From positions 1 through 64,000 of the forward strand of contig NZ_JIAG01000015.1 of assembly GCF_000688395.1 (NCBI RefSeq): a stretch of DNA of 64,000 nt. Reading direction: 5' to 3'. This DNA comes from Haematomicrobium sanguinis DSM 21259 (GTDB taxonomy: Bacteria; Actinomycetota; Actinomycetes; Actinomycetales; Micrococcaceae). The translations under genes and the position numbers were made by a program. Positions 8,273 through 17,338 of the stretch are shown one piece after another. The first letter of the stretch is position 1; each line of letters opens with the position of its first letter. The notes beneath the pieces were generated by a model, which was given only the letters and a program-made list of their open reading frames with translations, made no database searches and was not told where the DNA came from.

Positions 8273-10783
8273 CTATTCCGGGACAATATTGACGAGTTTG
8301 GGTTCGCGCACAATGACCTTGCGGATCCCACGTCCGTCCAGGAATCGCTTAACGCCATCCGAGGCTAGCGCGAGCGCCTCCAACTCGGACGCACTAATCT
8401 CAGGGGACACCTCCAGGCGCTCACGCACCTTGCCCTGAATCTGCACCACCGCGGTAATCGTGTCCTCGACCAGCAGGCTCTCATCCACCTCGGGCCACGG
8501 CGCACGGGCAATCGAGGGCTCATGCCCCAACAGCTCCCACATATCCTCGGCGGTGTACGGCGCAAAGAGGCTCAACAGAATCGCAATCGCCTCGGCCGCT
8601 TCCTGCGCGGCGGGGTCTGATGCGTTGCCGTCATCAATAAACTTGCGGGCGACATTCACCAGTTCCATGGCGCGGGCAATCACCACATTGAACTTGCCGG
8701 ACTCGACCAACTGCGCCGCATCATGCACGGCCTTATGCGTGGCCGAACGCATCGCACGGTTACCCTCGCCGGCATCCGCCTCGGTAGCCTCGACGTCACG
8801 CGCCACACGCCAGGCGCGCGCCAAGAACTTGCCCATGGCCGCGGGCGAGACGTCCGCCCAGTCCACATCATCGGCAGGCGGCGAGGCAAAAACCATCGCC
8901 ATGCGCACAGAATCGACGCCAAAACGGTCCAATTCTTCGCTCAAATCCACGCCGTTGCCGAGCGACTTGCTCATGGCCTTCCCCTGGTTCAGCACCTGGC
9001 CCTGGTTCAGCAACGCCTTGAACGGCTCGGTGAAGTTCACCATGCCCATATCGAAAAGCACCTTGGTGAAGAAGCGCGCATACAGCAAGTGCAAGATCGC
9101 GTGCTCCACGCCGCCCACATACTGATCCACCGGCAGCCACTTATTCACTTGGTCCTCGGCGAAGGGCTCCTTGTCATCGCGCGGGGACGCGTACCGCAGG
9201 AAGTACCAACTGGAGTCCACAAACGTGTCCATCGTGTCGGTATCCCGTCGGGCTGGGCCACCGCAGATCGGGCAGGTGACATTGACCCAGTCGGTTGCCG
9301 ACGCCAACGGCGACTCGCCCTTGGGCGCCAACTGCTCGCCGCGCAAATTTGTCGGCAACTCCACCGGCAACTGGTTATCCGGCACCGGAACTTCTCCGTC
9401 GATTTCGCAGTGAATGATCGGGATCGGCGCCCCCCAGAACCGCTGCCGGGAGAGCAGCCAGTCGCGCAGGCGGTAATTGACGGTCGCCTCCCCGGTTCCG
9501 CGGGATTCCACCAACTCGGTGGCGGCGGCAATGGCATCCTGCTTATTCAGTCCATCCAAAGGACCCGAATTCACCATGACGCCGTCACCAGTGGTCGCCA
9601 CACCGGACACGGCAGGGTCTTCCTCTCCGGTATCCACCACCATGCGAATCGGCAGGTCAAAGGCGCGCGCAAAGTCCAGGTCGCGCTGATCGTGCGCGGG
9701 AACGGACATGATGGCGCCGGTTCCGTAATCGGCCAACACGTAATCCGAGGCCCAGACCGGGATCTCCTCGCCGGATACCGGGTTGATCGCAACCCGCCCC
9801 AACGGCACGCCGGTCTTTTCCCGGTCCGAGGACTGCCGGTCAATATCGGAGAGCGTCTTAATGGACTCGCGGTACTCCTCCAGCGCCGCCCGCTGCGAAG
9901 GCGCAACCAAATCCATGGCAACCTCCGAGTCTGCGGCCACCACCATAAATGTGGCGCCAAACAACGTGTCCGGGCGAGTTGTAAACACGGTGACGGACGC
10001 TTCTGGGCGAGCATCGCCGTCGTTCATCTCACCCACGGCCGGGATCTGGAAGGTCACGTGCGCGCCAACGCTGCGCCCAATCCAGTTCCGCTGCATCAAG
10101 AGCACCCGCTCGGGCCACTGACCCTCCAACTGGTCCATGTCATCAAGCAGGCGGTCGGCGTAATCGGTGATCTTGAAGTACCACTGATTCAGGTTCTTTT
10201 TGGTGACCATGGTGCCGCAGCGCTCGCACGCGCCATTGACCACTTGCTCGTTGGCGAGCACGGTCTGATCCTTGGGGCACCAGTTGACCGGCGAGTTCTT
10301 GCGGTAGGCCAAACCGCGCTCATAAAAACGCTTGAACAGCCACTGTGTCCAACGGTAATACTCGGGGTCCGAAGTTTGCAGGCGGCGGGACCAATCCAGC
10401 GAGAGCGCGTAGCGGCGGAAACTCTTCGCCTGAGTCTCAATGTTCGCGTACGTCCATTCACTGGGGTGCGCGTTGCGCTTGATCGCGGCGTTCTCGGCGG
10501 GCAGCCCAAAAGAATCCCACCCCACCGGGTGCAACACGTTCTTACCGCGGTGCATCCAGTACCGCGCCACGACGTCCCCCATCGCGTAGGCCTCGGCGTG
10601 GCCCATGTGCAGGTCGCCAGATGGGTAGGGGAACATGTCGACCACGGTGAAGCGCTCGCGCTCGGTGTCCTCGTTGTCCGCCACGTACACGTTGAGCGCG
10701 TCCCAGACCGCGGGCCATTTCGCTTCCATGCGCGCGGTGTCATATTCGCGGACGTCGGTCTCCGTGTTCAACTCTGTGCTCAT
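8273..10783 (-). CDS. leuS: Leucyl-tRNA synthetase
   Basis: Charges tRNA-Leu with leucine. At about 836 residues the class I signatures are intact: HIGH-type [19 protein letters not shown] near residue 55, zinc-binding cysteines around 165-185 and 500-520, the CP1 editing domain (about 225-420, [16 protein letters not shown]), and KMSKS-type [10 protein letters not shown] near 610. The ATG at 10783 is preferred over the GTG three bases upstream, because AAAGGG lies at good spacing. Within the editing-domain region an apparent insertion [11 protein letters not shown] matches a motif found in five other genes here (see repeats). Expression is probably controlled by the leucine attenuator at 10861-10968. 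Confidence 0.97.
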   Translation of the reverse strand: MSTELNTETDVREYDTARMEAKWPAVWDALNVYVADNEDTERERFTVVDMFPYPSGDLHMGHAEAYAMGDVVARYWMHRGKNVLHPVGWDSFGLPAENAAIKRNAHPSEWTYANIETQAKSFRRYALSLDWSRRLQTSDPEYYRWTQWLFKRFYERGLAYRKNSPVNWCPKDQTVLANEQVVNGACERCGTMVTKKNLNQWYFKITDYADRLLDDMDQLEGQWPERVLLMQRNWIGRSVGAHVTFQIPAVGEMNDGDARPEASVTVFTTRPDTLFGATFMVVAADSEVAMDLVAPSQRAALEEYRESIKTLSDIDRQSSDREKTGVPLGRVAINPVSGEEIPVWASDYVLADYGTGAIMSVPAHDQRDLDFARAFDLPIRMVVDTGEEDPAVSGVATTGDGVMVNSGPLDGLNKQDAIAAATELVESRGTGEATVNYRLRDWLLSRQRFWGAPIPIIHCEIDGEVPVPDNQLPVELPTNLRGEQLAPKGESPLASATDWVNVTCPICGGPARRDTDTMDTFVDSSWYFLRYASPRDDKEPFAEDQVNKWLPVDQYVGGVEHAILHLLYARFFTKVLFDMGMVNFTEPFKALLNQGQVLNQGKAMSKSLGNGVDLSEELDRFGVDSVRMAMVFASPPADDVDWADVSPAAMGKFLARAWRVARDVEATEADAGEGNRAMRSATHKAVHDAAQLVESGKFNVVIARAMELVNVARKFIDDGNASDPAAQEAAEAIAILLSLFAPYTAEDMWELLGHEPSIARAPWPEVDESLLVEDTITAVVQIQGKVRERLEVSPEISASELEALALASDGVKRFLDGRGIRKVIVREPKLVNIVPE
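10011..10029 (-). repeat. Dispersed in-frame motif, copy in leuS
   Basis: GCATCGCCGTCGTTCATCT (plus strand); read on the coding strand it gives EMNDGDA. This 19-bp stretch is identical to part of the pyrR copy at 45727-45753. Confidence 0.75.
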
Positions 10784-10860
10784 CACTGCCCTTTATAAAC
10801 CGTGGGTGTTCCATCTTCTTCATGCCCCGTGCGCGGTGCCTGGACTCGTGCGCCCGGCAA

Positions 10861-10899
10861 GCCCTTTTGGGCAAACAAAAACCCCTTGCGCACAAGGGG
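10861..10899 (-). terminator. Intrinsic terminator of the leuS attenuator
   Basis: On the minus strand CCCCTTG, loop TGCG, CAAGGGG (10899-10882) is followed by five U residues (10881-10877): a 7-bp perfect stem with a U-tract. A further small hairpin, GCCC-AAAA-GGGC (10872-10861), follows. It lies between the leader peptide stop and the leuS start, in the right place to end transcription when leucine is plentiful. A competing stem can form between GCCGCG just after the leader stop codon and CGCGGC just before the terminator. Confidence 0.8.
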
Positions 10900-10928
10900 C
10901 GGCCGCGTCACTCGATAGAGCGCCGCGG

Positions 10929-10955
10929 CTAGCTAAGAAGAAGCAAGAAATGCAT
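10929..10955 (-). CDS. Leucine attenuator leader peptide upstream of leuS
   Basis: An eight-codon reading frame, MHFLLLLS, with four leucine codons in a row (TTG CTT CTT CTT) and a TAG stop, lies about 150 bases upstream of leuS. An intrinsic terminator sits between them. The known logic of ribosome-mediated attenuation is that scarce charged Leu-tRNA stalls the ribosome on the Leu run, changes the fold of the downstream RNA and prevents termination. Here that would raise the synthetase level. The ATG has no Shine-Dalgarno sequence; TATAGT lies seven bases before it, suggesting that it starts a leaderless transcript. Confidence 0.75.
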   Translation of the reverse strand: MHFLLLLS

Positions 10956-10962
10956 GGGAATA

Positions 10963-10968
10963 ACTATA
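10963..10968 (-). promoter_or_regulatory. Putative -10 box for the leader peptide and leuS
   Basis: TATAGT on the minus strand, seven bases upstream of the leader peptide ATG at 10955. No good -35 hexamer is visible 16-18 bp further upstream, as is common in actinobacterial promoters. Confidence 0.5.
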
Positions 10969-11130
10969 GCTCACCCCCAAGTTTGCATCGGTGAAATCTA
11001 GCGATATTCTCCTATTGGCAAACCCGTGTCCGCGCCGGAGAATGCCGCGCCGAGGAGGAGTGCTCCCACGGCCGATTCACCCTCATCCAAGCAGAGCGAG
11101 AGGGTCCGTCATTCTGGTAGGTAAACCGTT

Positions 11131-14100
11131 ATGACTACGTTTGATGCAATGGAGCCACGCCCACAAGATTTGGGCGAGCAAACCGTAGATTTGGTCCGTA
11201 AATGGCTAGGGATTGCGCCCTATTCCGCTGCGGACCGCCCCAAAGTCAAGGCGTCCAAGTCCGCCGAACTTCTTGCCGAAGTTCTTAAAGATCCCGTGGG
11301 TCTGGACTTCACGCTCGGGTTTGTGGACCGGGTCATTCGGCCCGAAGACACCCGGGTGGCCGCGCGCGAACTCGCGCTACTGGCGAAGAAGGCACCGACC
11401 TTCCTGCCCTGGTACATGAAACTCGGTGTGAAGCTCGGCGGAGTGCTAGCACCTATCCTTCCTGGAATTGTGGTGCCGATCGCCCGCGCCGTGCTGCGCC
11501 AAATGGTGGCGCACCTGATTGTGGATGCGCGCCCCAAACAGCTGGGCAAATCGATCGCGAAGCTGCGCGATGAGTCCAGCCGCCTGAATATCAACCTGCT
11601 GGGCGAAGCCGTTCTTGGCAACCAGGAAGCGGATGCCCGCCTGCGCGGCACCCGTGAACTCCTGGAACGCCCCGACGTGGATTACGTATCCATCAAGGTG
11701 TCCTCGGTAGTGTCCAAGCTGAACATGTGGGCCTTCGACGAGACGGTGGACAAGGTCGCCGAGCGCCTCACCCCGCTCTATGAGTACGCCGCTCGCGAGG
11801 TCGCCGCCGGCCGCCCCAAGTTCATCAACCTGGACATGGAGGAATACCACGACCTCGACCTCACCGTCGCGGTCTTCAAGAAGATCCTGTCCAACCCCGC
11901 CCTGTCTGGGCTAGAAGCCGGAATCGTGTTGCAGGCCTACCTGCCCGACGCGCTTGGTGCACTCCAGGATTTGACCGCCTTCGCGACCGAACGCCAAGCT
12001 GCCGGCGGCGCCGGAATCAAGGTGCGCGTGGTCAAGGGCGCCAACCTTGCCATGGAAAACGTCGACGCGAAACTGCACGGCTGGGAGCTGGCACCGGTTG
12101 CCTCCAAGCAGGACGCCGACACCAACTACAAGCGGGTCTTGGACTGGGCGCTGCGCCCCGACCATGCCGCGGCGGTGCGCATTGGCGTGGCCGGGCACAA
12201 CCTCTTCGATATTGCATTCGCGCACATTTTGGCCGAGGCCCGCGGGGTCTCGGACCGGGTCGAGTTCGAGATGTTGCTTGGCATGGCCGAGGAACAGGCG
12301 CAGGAAATCCGCCGCGATGTGGGAGCCGTGCTGCTCTACACCCCGGTGGTGCGCCCCCAGCAGTTCGACGTCGCCATCAGCTACCTGATTCGCCGCCTGG
12401 AGGAGAACGCCAGCCAGGAAAACTTCATGTCCGCGGTCTTCGAGCTGGAGAAAAACCCGACGCTCTTTGATCGGGAGCGCGACCGGTTCTTGAAGTCTTT
12501 GGCGGCCCTTGACCTGAGCGTGCCTGGGCCGAACCGCCATCAGGAACCCGTGCGCATGGAGCGTGACGCCTCCGGCCGCTTCGCCAACCAGGAGGATTCC
12601 GATCCGTCCTTGCCCGGCGTCCGCGCCTGGGGTGCCGAGATTCTCGGCCGTGTCCCGGGCTCGCAATTGGGCGTGCAGTTGGTTGCCGATTCTCGCCTGG
12701 ATTCAAAGAACGACGTCGATGCCGCCATCCAGCGCGCCCTTGCCGCCCAGCCGGGCTGGGCAGAATTGGGCGGGGCGGGACGCGCGTCGGTGCTTCGCGC
12801 GGCTGCCGAGAAATTGGCCGCTCGACGCGCCGATTTGGTGGAGGTGTCCGCGTCGGAAACCGGCAAGACGATTGCCGAGTCCGATCCGGAAATCTCCGAA
12901 GCCATCGACTTTGCCAACTACTACGCGGACCTCGCCGAGGAACTGGATGCGGTTGAAGGCGCACGCTTTGTGCCGTCCAAGCTGACGGTAGCCACTCCCC
13001 CGTGGAACTTCCCGGTTGCCATTGCCGCCGGTTCCATGTTGGCGCCGCTGGCCGCTGGCAGCTCTGTGATTGTGAAGCCAGCCCCCCAGGCTAAGCGCTC
13101 GGGTGCCGTGGTGGTTGAGGCGCTCTGGGAAGCCGGAATACCGCGCGATGTGTTGCAGTTTGTGGACGTGGAAGAAGGTCCGATCGGCCAGCACCTGATC
13201 GCCAATGAGGCGGTTGACTTGGTGATTCTCACCGGTGCGTATGACACGGCCAAACTTTTCAAGTCGTGGCGAGCCGATTTGCCGTTGTTGGCAGAAACGA
13301 GCGGCAAGAACGCGATTGTGGTGACCCCGAGCACCGACCTGGACCTCGCCGCAGCCGATGTGGTGAAGTCCGCCTTTGGGCACGCCGGACAGAAGTGCTC
13401 GGCCGCGTCCTTAGCGATTCTGGTGGGTTCGGCCGCGTCCTCCGATCGCTTCCGCACCCAACTGGTGGATGCCGCGTCCTCTCTGGTGGTTGCCTACCCC
13501 GAGGATGCGACGAGCGAGATGGGGCCGATCATTGAACCGGCCGCCGGCAAGCTCAAGGACGCGTTGACGACCCTTGGCGAGGGCGAATCCTGGCTCGTGG
13601 AACCGCGTCAGCTGGATGACACCGGCCGCCTGTGGTCACCTGGCGTGCGCACTGGCGTCAAGCCGGGCAGCTACTTCCATCTGACCGAGTTCTTCGGTCC
13701 GGTTCTTGGCATCATGGAAGCGAAAGACCTGGATGAAGCGATTTCCTTCCAGAATGCGACGGATTACGGTCTGACCGCCGGAATCCACACAATGGACTCG
13801 AGCGAGCTGGCGACCTGGTTGGAGAAGGTTCAGGCCGGAAACCTGTACGTGAACCGCGGGATCACCGGCGCGATTGTGCGCCGTCAGCCCTTTGGCGGCT
13901 GGAAGCGCTCAGCCATTGGCCCGGGCGCCAAGGCCGGTGGCCCTAACTATCTTGTGCACCTGGGTTCCTGGGAACGCGAAGAAATTGCCACCGATCCGGT
14001 GGACGTGGCGTTGTCTGCCCCGGTTCGCGGGTTGGTTGATGCGGCGGCAGCTGACCTGTCCGAGTCCGAAGTGGCGTTCTTGGAGCGTTCGGCCGCTAAC

Positions 14101-14595
14101 GATCAGCGCCAGTGGTCAACTCGCTTTGGCATCAACGCGGACGTGTCCGGGCTGGGCGTGGAGCGCAACGAGTTTCGGTATGTGCCGGTTCCGGTGACCC
14201 TGCGGCTCAACGCTGCCGGGTCGGTGTCGGACCTGGTCCGAATCGTGGCCGCCGCAATCCGCTCCGGCGCCCACTTTTCGGTGAGCAGCGCGCATGAGGT
14301 GGGCAACGCCGTCGTACGTGTGATCGAGGAGGCCGGCGGTTCGGTGACTATCGAGACCGACGATGCCTTTGCCACCCGTGTTGCGGCGGAGAAGCCGTCC
14401 CGGGTGCGGGTCATCGGCGGCGGGTACACGGAGCTGTCCGAAGCGGTCAACGGGTCGCCGGATGTGGCGATTTATGCGGGCCCGGTGACCGAGGCGGGAC
14501 GGATTGAGATGCTGCCGTTCTTCCACGAGCAGGCGATTTCCATCACCGCGCACCGGTTCGGAAACCCGGATAGCATTTCGGATAAGGTGCTCTAG
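11131..14595 (+). CDS. putA: Bifunctional proline dehydrogenase / L-glutamate gamma-semialdehyde dehydrogenase
   Basis: Oxidizes proline to glutamate in two steps, using FAD and then NAD+. The 1154 residues hold an N-terminal PRODH domain (about 70-455: VRVVKGANLAMENV, FEMLLGMAEEQ, YLIRRLEENASQENF) and an ALDH domain (about 520-985). The ALDH domain contains PPWNFPVAIAAG, the general base Glu in LAETSGKNA (near 721) and the catalytic Cys in GHAGQKCSA (near 756). A C-terminal ALDH-like tail of about 165 residues follows. No ribbon-helix-helix DNA-binding domain is present, so this PutA should not act as its own repressor. It is a single gene, divergent from leuS, ending at a strong shared terminator. 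Confidence 0.96.
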   Translation: MTTFDAMEPRPQDLGEQTVDLVRKWLGIAPYSAADRPKVKASKSAELLAEVLKDPVGLDFTLGFVDRVIRPEDTRVAARELALLAKKAPTFLPWYMKLGVKLGGVLAPILPGIVVPIARAVLRQMVAHLIVDARPKQLGKSIAKLRDESSRLNINLLGEAVLGNQEADARLRGTRELLERPDVDYVSIKVSSVVSKLNMWAFDETVDKVAERLTPLYEYAAREVAAGRPKFINLDMEEYHDLDLTVAVFKKILSNPALSGLEAGIVLQAYLPDALGALQDLTAFATERQAAGGAGIKVRVVKGANLAMENVDAKLHGWELAPVASKQDADTNYKRVLDWALRPDHAAAVRIGVAGHNLFDIAFAHILAEARGVSDRVEFEMLLGMAEEQAQEIRRDVGAVLLYTPVVRPQQFDVAISYLIRRLEENASQENFMSAVFELEKNPTLFDRERDRFLKSLAALDLSVPGPNRHQEPVRMERDASGRFANQEDSDPSLPGVRAWGAEILGRVPGSQLGVQLVADSRLDSKNDVDAAIQRALAAQPGWAELGGAGRASVLRAAAEKLAARRADLVEVSASETGKTIAESDPEISEAIDFANYYADLAEELDAVEGARFVPSKLTVATPPWNFPVAIAAGSMLAPLAAGSSVIVKPAPQAKRSGAVVVEALWEAGIPRDVLQFVDVEEGPIGQHLIANEAVDLVILTGAYDTAKLFKSWRADLPLLAETSGKNAIVVTPSTDLDLAAADVVKSAFGHAGQKCSAASLAILVGSAASSDRFRTQLVDAASSLVVAYPEDATSEMGPIIEPAAGKLKDALTTLGEGESWLVEPRQLDDTGRLWSPGVRTGVKPGSYFHLTEFFGPVLGIMEAKDLDEAISFQNATDYGLTAGIHTMDSSELATWLEKVQAGNLYVNRGITGAIVRRQPFGGWKRSAIGPGAKAGGPNYLVHLGSWEREEIATDPVDVALSAPVRGLVDAAAADLSESEVAFLERSAANDQRQWSTRFGINADVSGLGVERNEFRYVPVPVTLRLNAAGSVSDLVRIVAAAIRSGAHFSVSSAHEVGNAVVRVIEEAGGSVTIETDDAFATRVAAEKPSRVRVIGGGYTELSEAVNGSPDVAIYAGPVTEAGRIEMLPFFHEQAISITAHRFGNPDSISDKVL

Positions 14596-14608
14596 CCGCA
14601 GAACATGA

Positions 14609-14647
14609 AGAGGGGCGGTGCCGATCAGGGATCGGTACCGCCCCTCT
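14609..14647. terminator. Bidirectional terminator between putA and the ABC importer operon
   Basis: Arms of 17 bp (14609-14625 and 14631-14647; AGAGGGGCGGTGCCGAT with one G-U pair) enclose a 5-base loop. A T-run follows on the plus strand, and an A-richer flank serves the minus strand. It can end both putA and the convergent ABC transporter operon. Confidence 0.9.
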
Positions 14648-14697
14648 TTTGTGTGGGGATTTCTGCGGATAAGACTGATTGCGCCTGCTAGCCGGTG

Positions 14698-16443
14698 TTA
14701 GCTGCCTGCGGGCTTGAGCTTGCTGATCGCAAGGGCGGCGTTGGAATAATCGTCGACCGCCTTGTAGTCGACGTCGCTGCTCCCGTATTCGGGGAAGCCA
14801 ACCCAATTCTTAGTGCTCAGGAGGAGCTGGGCACCGCCGGAGAAGAATGGGATGGTTGCGGCATCGTCGGCGTAGAACTTCGCGATGATGCCCATTTGCT
14901 TCTTGATGCCCTCAACGTCCGAGGGATCAAGTTCCTTGAGGTCCTTCAACGCCTTGTCGCCCTCGACACCGATGTCCCAGTAGCCCTGGTTACCGATGCC
15001 GGGAACACCCCGCATGTTGCGGAAGTATGCCTGGTAAGCGTTGTACGGGGAGCCGCCGAAGTTGGTATTGCGAATGGCAAGGTCAAAGTCGCCACCCACC
15101 GGATCGGCCTTCTCGCCTTCCTTAGGCTGTGGAGAGACTCGGGTTTCAAAGACCTTGTCATTGAGTTGGGAATTCTTCACCTTGACGCCAAGGACGTTGC
15201 TCCACTGTTCTACAAGCATGGGAGCCATGACTTGTTGAGTGGGATCCGAAACGACACTGAGAATTTCGAGAGGGTACTCCTTGCCATCTTTCTCCAAGTT
15301 TCCCGATGCGTTGACGGTGAAGCCCGACTTCGCGAGGGAGTCCTTCGCGGACGCCGTGTCCTGAGTCAGTTCCTTGTTGTACGGGTCCGGGGCGAACTCC
15401 TGGTAGAGGCTCAGGGTCAACCCGCTAGCCGTAGGAATCTCATATCCGGTCGCTACCGAATCTCGAATCACCTTTGGATCAACCGCATCGCGGAAGGCGC
15501 GGCGTAAATCTGCGTTGTCGAAGGGTGCCCGGTTGCACTTGAAAAGCACCCCGTTTGCCGAACCGTCCGGCAGGAACTGGAACTGGTTCTCCTTGGCCAT
15601 GGGGACGAAGGACTTTTCAATTCCTGGACCGCCGCCGAGGTGCCAATCAACGTCGCCCTTGGTCATGACGGCCTGGACATTGGCGACAGTGCCTTGTGGC
15701 ACCACCTCGATTTGCTTGAGGTCGCCAAAGTCGCCGCCCCAGTAGTCGTCCCGGATTTCAAACACGACGCGCTGCGGATCAAAACTCTTGAGCTTGACGG
15801 GACCGGTGCCAATCGCGTCCTTCTCCAGGAAGGTTTTGCGGCCCTCGCTGTACAGCGGGAACTGCCCGTAAATGTGTTCGGGAAGAATCGGGTAGTACAG
15901 GGCGAGGTTGGTGTCCTGCTGAGTGTTCGGGTAGTTGTACTCGCACACCACCGTGTAATCATCTGTCTTGTAGACCGGCTTGGCCAGGAAGTCGCTCTTG
16001 AAGATGTCTTCCTTGTTCTGCGGACCCGGTTTTCCAAAGACTTCGTTGTAACTGTAAATCACGTCATCGGCATTGAATTTCTCACCATCATTCCAGGTGA
16101 CGTCCTGACGCAATTTGTAGGTCGCGGTTTGACCGCCGTTGGAGTACTCGACGCTTTCGGCCAGGCACGGCTTCAAAAGGCTCCTGTCGGTGGAAATCCG
16201 CATGAGGGGCTGGAGCACCAGCCCGAGCATGGGTGCCGCACTGACACCTTCCGAGTTGTTGTAAATGTTCCAGTTCTGGAAAAACTGGTTCGAAGCATTG
16301 ACGCCGGCTGAGAAGGTGAGAATGCCGTTTTTTGCCTTCTCAGTTCCGCTTTGGCCCACGATATTGCCGCAACCGGCCAGGCCCACGGCGCCAATGGCTG
16401 CCGTGAACGCCAGAAAGTTCCGGCGAGACACTTGACTCTTCAT
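14698..16443 (-). CDS. ABC importer substrate-binding lipoprotein, family 5
   Basis: A 581-residue extracellular solute-binding protein of the peptide/nickel/oligosaccharide family (SBP_bac_5). The N-terminus has a twin-arginine motif (SRRNFLAF) and a lipobox (LAGC, Cys near residue 25), so it is probably exported folded and anchored as a lipoprotein. Family segments include YKLRQDVTWNDGEKFNADDV and IYSYNEV near 115-140. It is the last gene of an operon behind two permeases and two ATPases. Family 5 proteins bind peptides in most cases but cello- or manno-oligosaccharides in others. Because a secreted GH18 glycosidase is transcribed from the same intergenic region, I favour an oligosaccharide ligand, as inference. 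Confidence 0.9.
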   Translation of the reverse strand: MKSQVSRRNFLAFTAAIGAVGLAGCGNIVGQSGTEKAKNGILTFSAGVNASNQFFQNWNIYNNSEGVSAAPMLGLVLQPLMRISTDRSLLKPCLAESVEYSNGGQTATYKLRQDVTWNDGEKFNADDVIYSYNEVFGKPGPQNKEDIFKSDFLAKPVYKTDDYTVVCEYNYPNTQQDTNLALYYPILPEHIYGQFPLYSEGRKTFLEKDAIGTGPVKLKSFDPQRVVFEIRDDYWGGDFGDLKQIEVVPQGTVANVQAVMTKGDVDWHLGGGPGIEKSFVPMAKENQFQFLPDGSANGVLFKCNRAPFDNADLRRAFRDAVDPKVIRDSVATGYEIPTASGLTLSLYQEFAPDPYNKELTQDTASAKDSLAKSGFTVNASGNLEKDGKEYPLEILSVVSDPTQQVMAPMLVEQWSNVLGVKVKNSQLNDKVFETRVSPQPKEGEKADPVGGDFDLAIRNTNFGGSPYNAYQAYFRNMRGVPGIGNQGYWDIGVEGDKALKDLKELDPSDVEGIKKQMGIIAKFYADDAATIPFFSGGAQLLLSTKNWVGFPEYGSSDVDYKAVDDYSNAALAISKLKPAGS

Positions 16444-16471
16444 TCTTTCTCCATTTCAGGTGGCTCATCCG

Positions 16472-17338
16472 TCAGTGATGAGTTGGTGATGCAAAGGTGC
16501 TTTCTTTTTCCCTGTCAGAACCTTTGTAATGCGCCGGGTTTGGCGCCGCGGATATGAGTTGTTTGGTGTATTCGTGTTGGGGGCTGCCAATGATGCGGTC
16601 CGTTGGGCCCTCTTCCACCACTTCGCCCTTGTACATGACGACAATGCGGTCTGAAATGTAGCGGGCGCTGGCGATATCGTGGGTGATATAGAGGAGACCC
16701 ACGCTCTCGTCTTTTCTCATTCGCATGAGAAGATTCAAAATTTCCAAGCGGATGGACGCATCGAGCATGGACGTCGGTTCGTCGGCGATGAGCACCCGGG
16801 GCCGCACTGCCAGCGACTTTGCGATCGCGACGCGCTGCCGTTGACCACCAGAAAGGTCGGAGGGAAACCGTTCCAAGAACGATGCAGCTGGTAGCAAATT
16901 GACCTTGGTGAGGAGGTCTTCTTGCTGCGCTCGAATGTCTTTGCGGCTTTTGGCTATGCCGTGAATCTGCAACGGACGCGCAAGGATGTGGCTGATGCGC
17001 TTGAGTGAATTCAGCGAGTTAAATGGGTCCTGAAAAATCATCTGCACATCTGCGTAGTACGATTTTGGAATTTTTCCCTTATTCGGTACAGATTCTCCGC
17101 GGAAGAGGAACTCGCCCTCGGTTGGTTGGTAAATTCTGGAGAAGACTCTGGCGAGCGTTGACTTGCCGGATCCGCTTTCTCCCACGAGAGCCACAATTTC
17201 ACCTTGGTGAATCGCAACATTGACCTTGTTGAGTGCGCGGACGGGCTCGGTACTGCCAAAGCGGCCCGGAAACTCCAAGGTGAGTTCTTTAGCCTCAAGG
17301 ACGGGGACTTTAGCGGTCGCGGTAGTATTCTCGATCAC
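16472..17338 (-). CDS. ABC importer ATPase (OppF/DppF-like)
   Basis: One of the two nucleotide-binding subunits of the importer. The 288 residues carry Walker A GESGSGKS (about 54-61), Q-loop QMIFQDPFNSLNSLK, signature LSGGQRQRVAIAKSL (about 165-180), Walker B VLIADEP and the H-loop ITHD. The gene starts at a GTG whose last bases overlap the stop of the upstream ATPase gene (GTGA overlap), so translation is coupled. The C-terminal extension is short compared with the partner ATPase and lacks the cysteine cluster. Confidence 0.92.
   Translation of the reverse strand: MIENTTATAKVPVLEAKELTLEFPGRFGSTEPVRALNKVNVAIHQGEIVALVGESGSGKSTLARVFSRIYQPTEGEFLFRGESVPNKGKIPKSYYADVQMIFQDPFNSLNSLKRISHILARPLQIHGIAKSRKDIRAQQEDLLTKVNLLPAASFLERFPSDLSGGQRQRVAIAKSLAVRPRVLIADEPTSMLDASIRLEILNLLMRMRKDESVGLLYITHDIASARYISDRIVVMYKGEVVEEGPTDRIIGSPQHEYTKQLISAAPNPAHYKGSDREKESTFASPTHH

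Noticed and set aside
8723-10798. 691-codon open frame antisense to leuS
   Set aside because: Mirror frame caused by GC-rich codon use; lies wholly within the conserved leuS gene. Similar antisense frames over glpD (24201-26015), carB (39967-41043) and pyrC (43240-44271) were rejected for the same reason.
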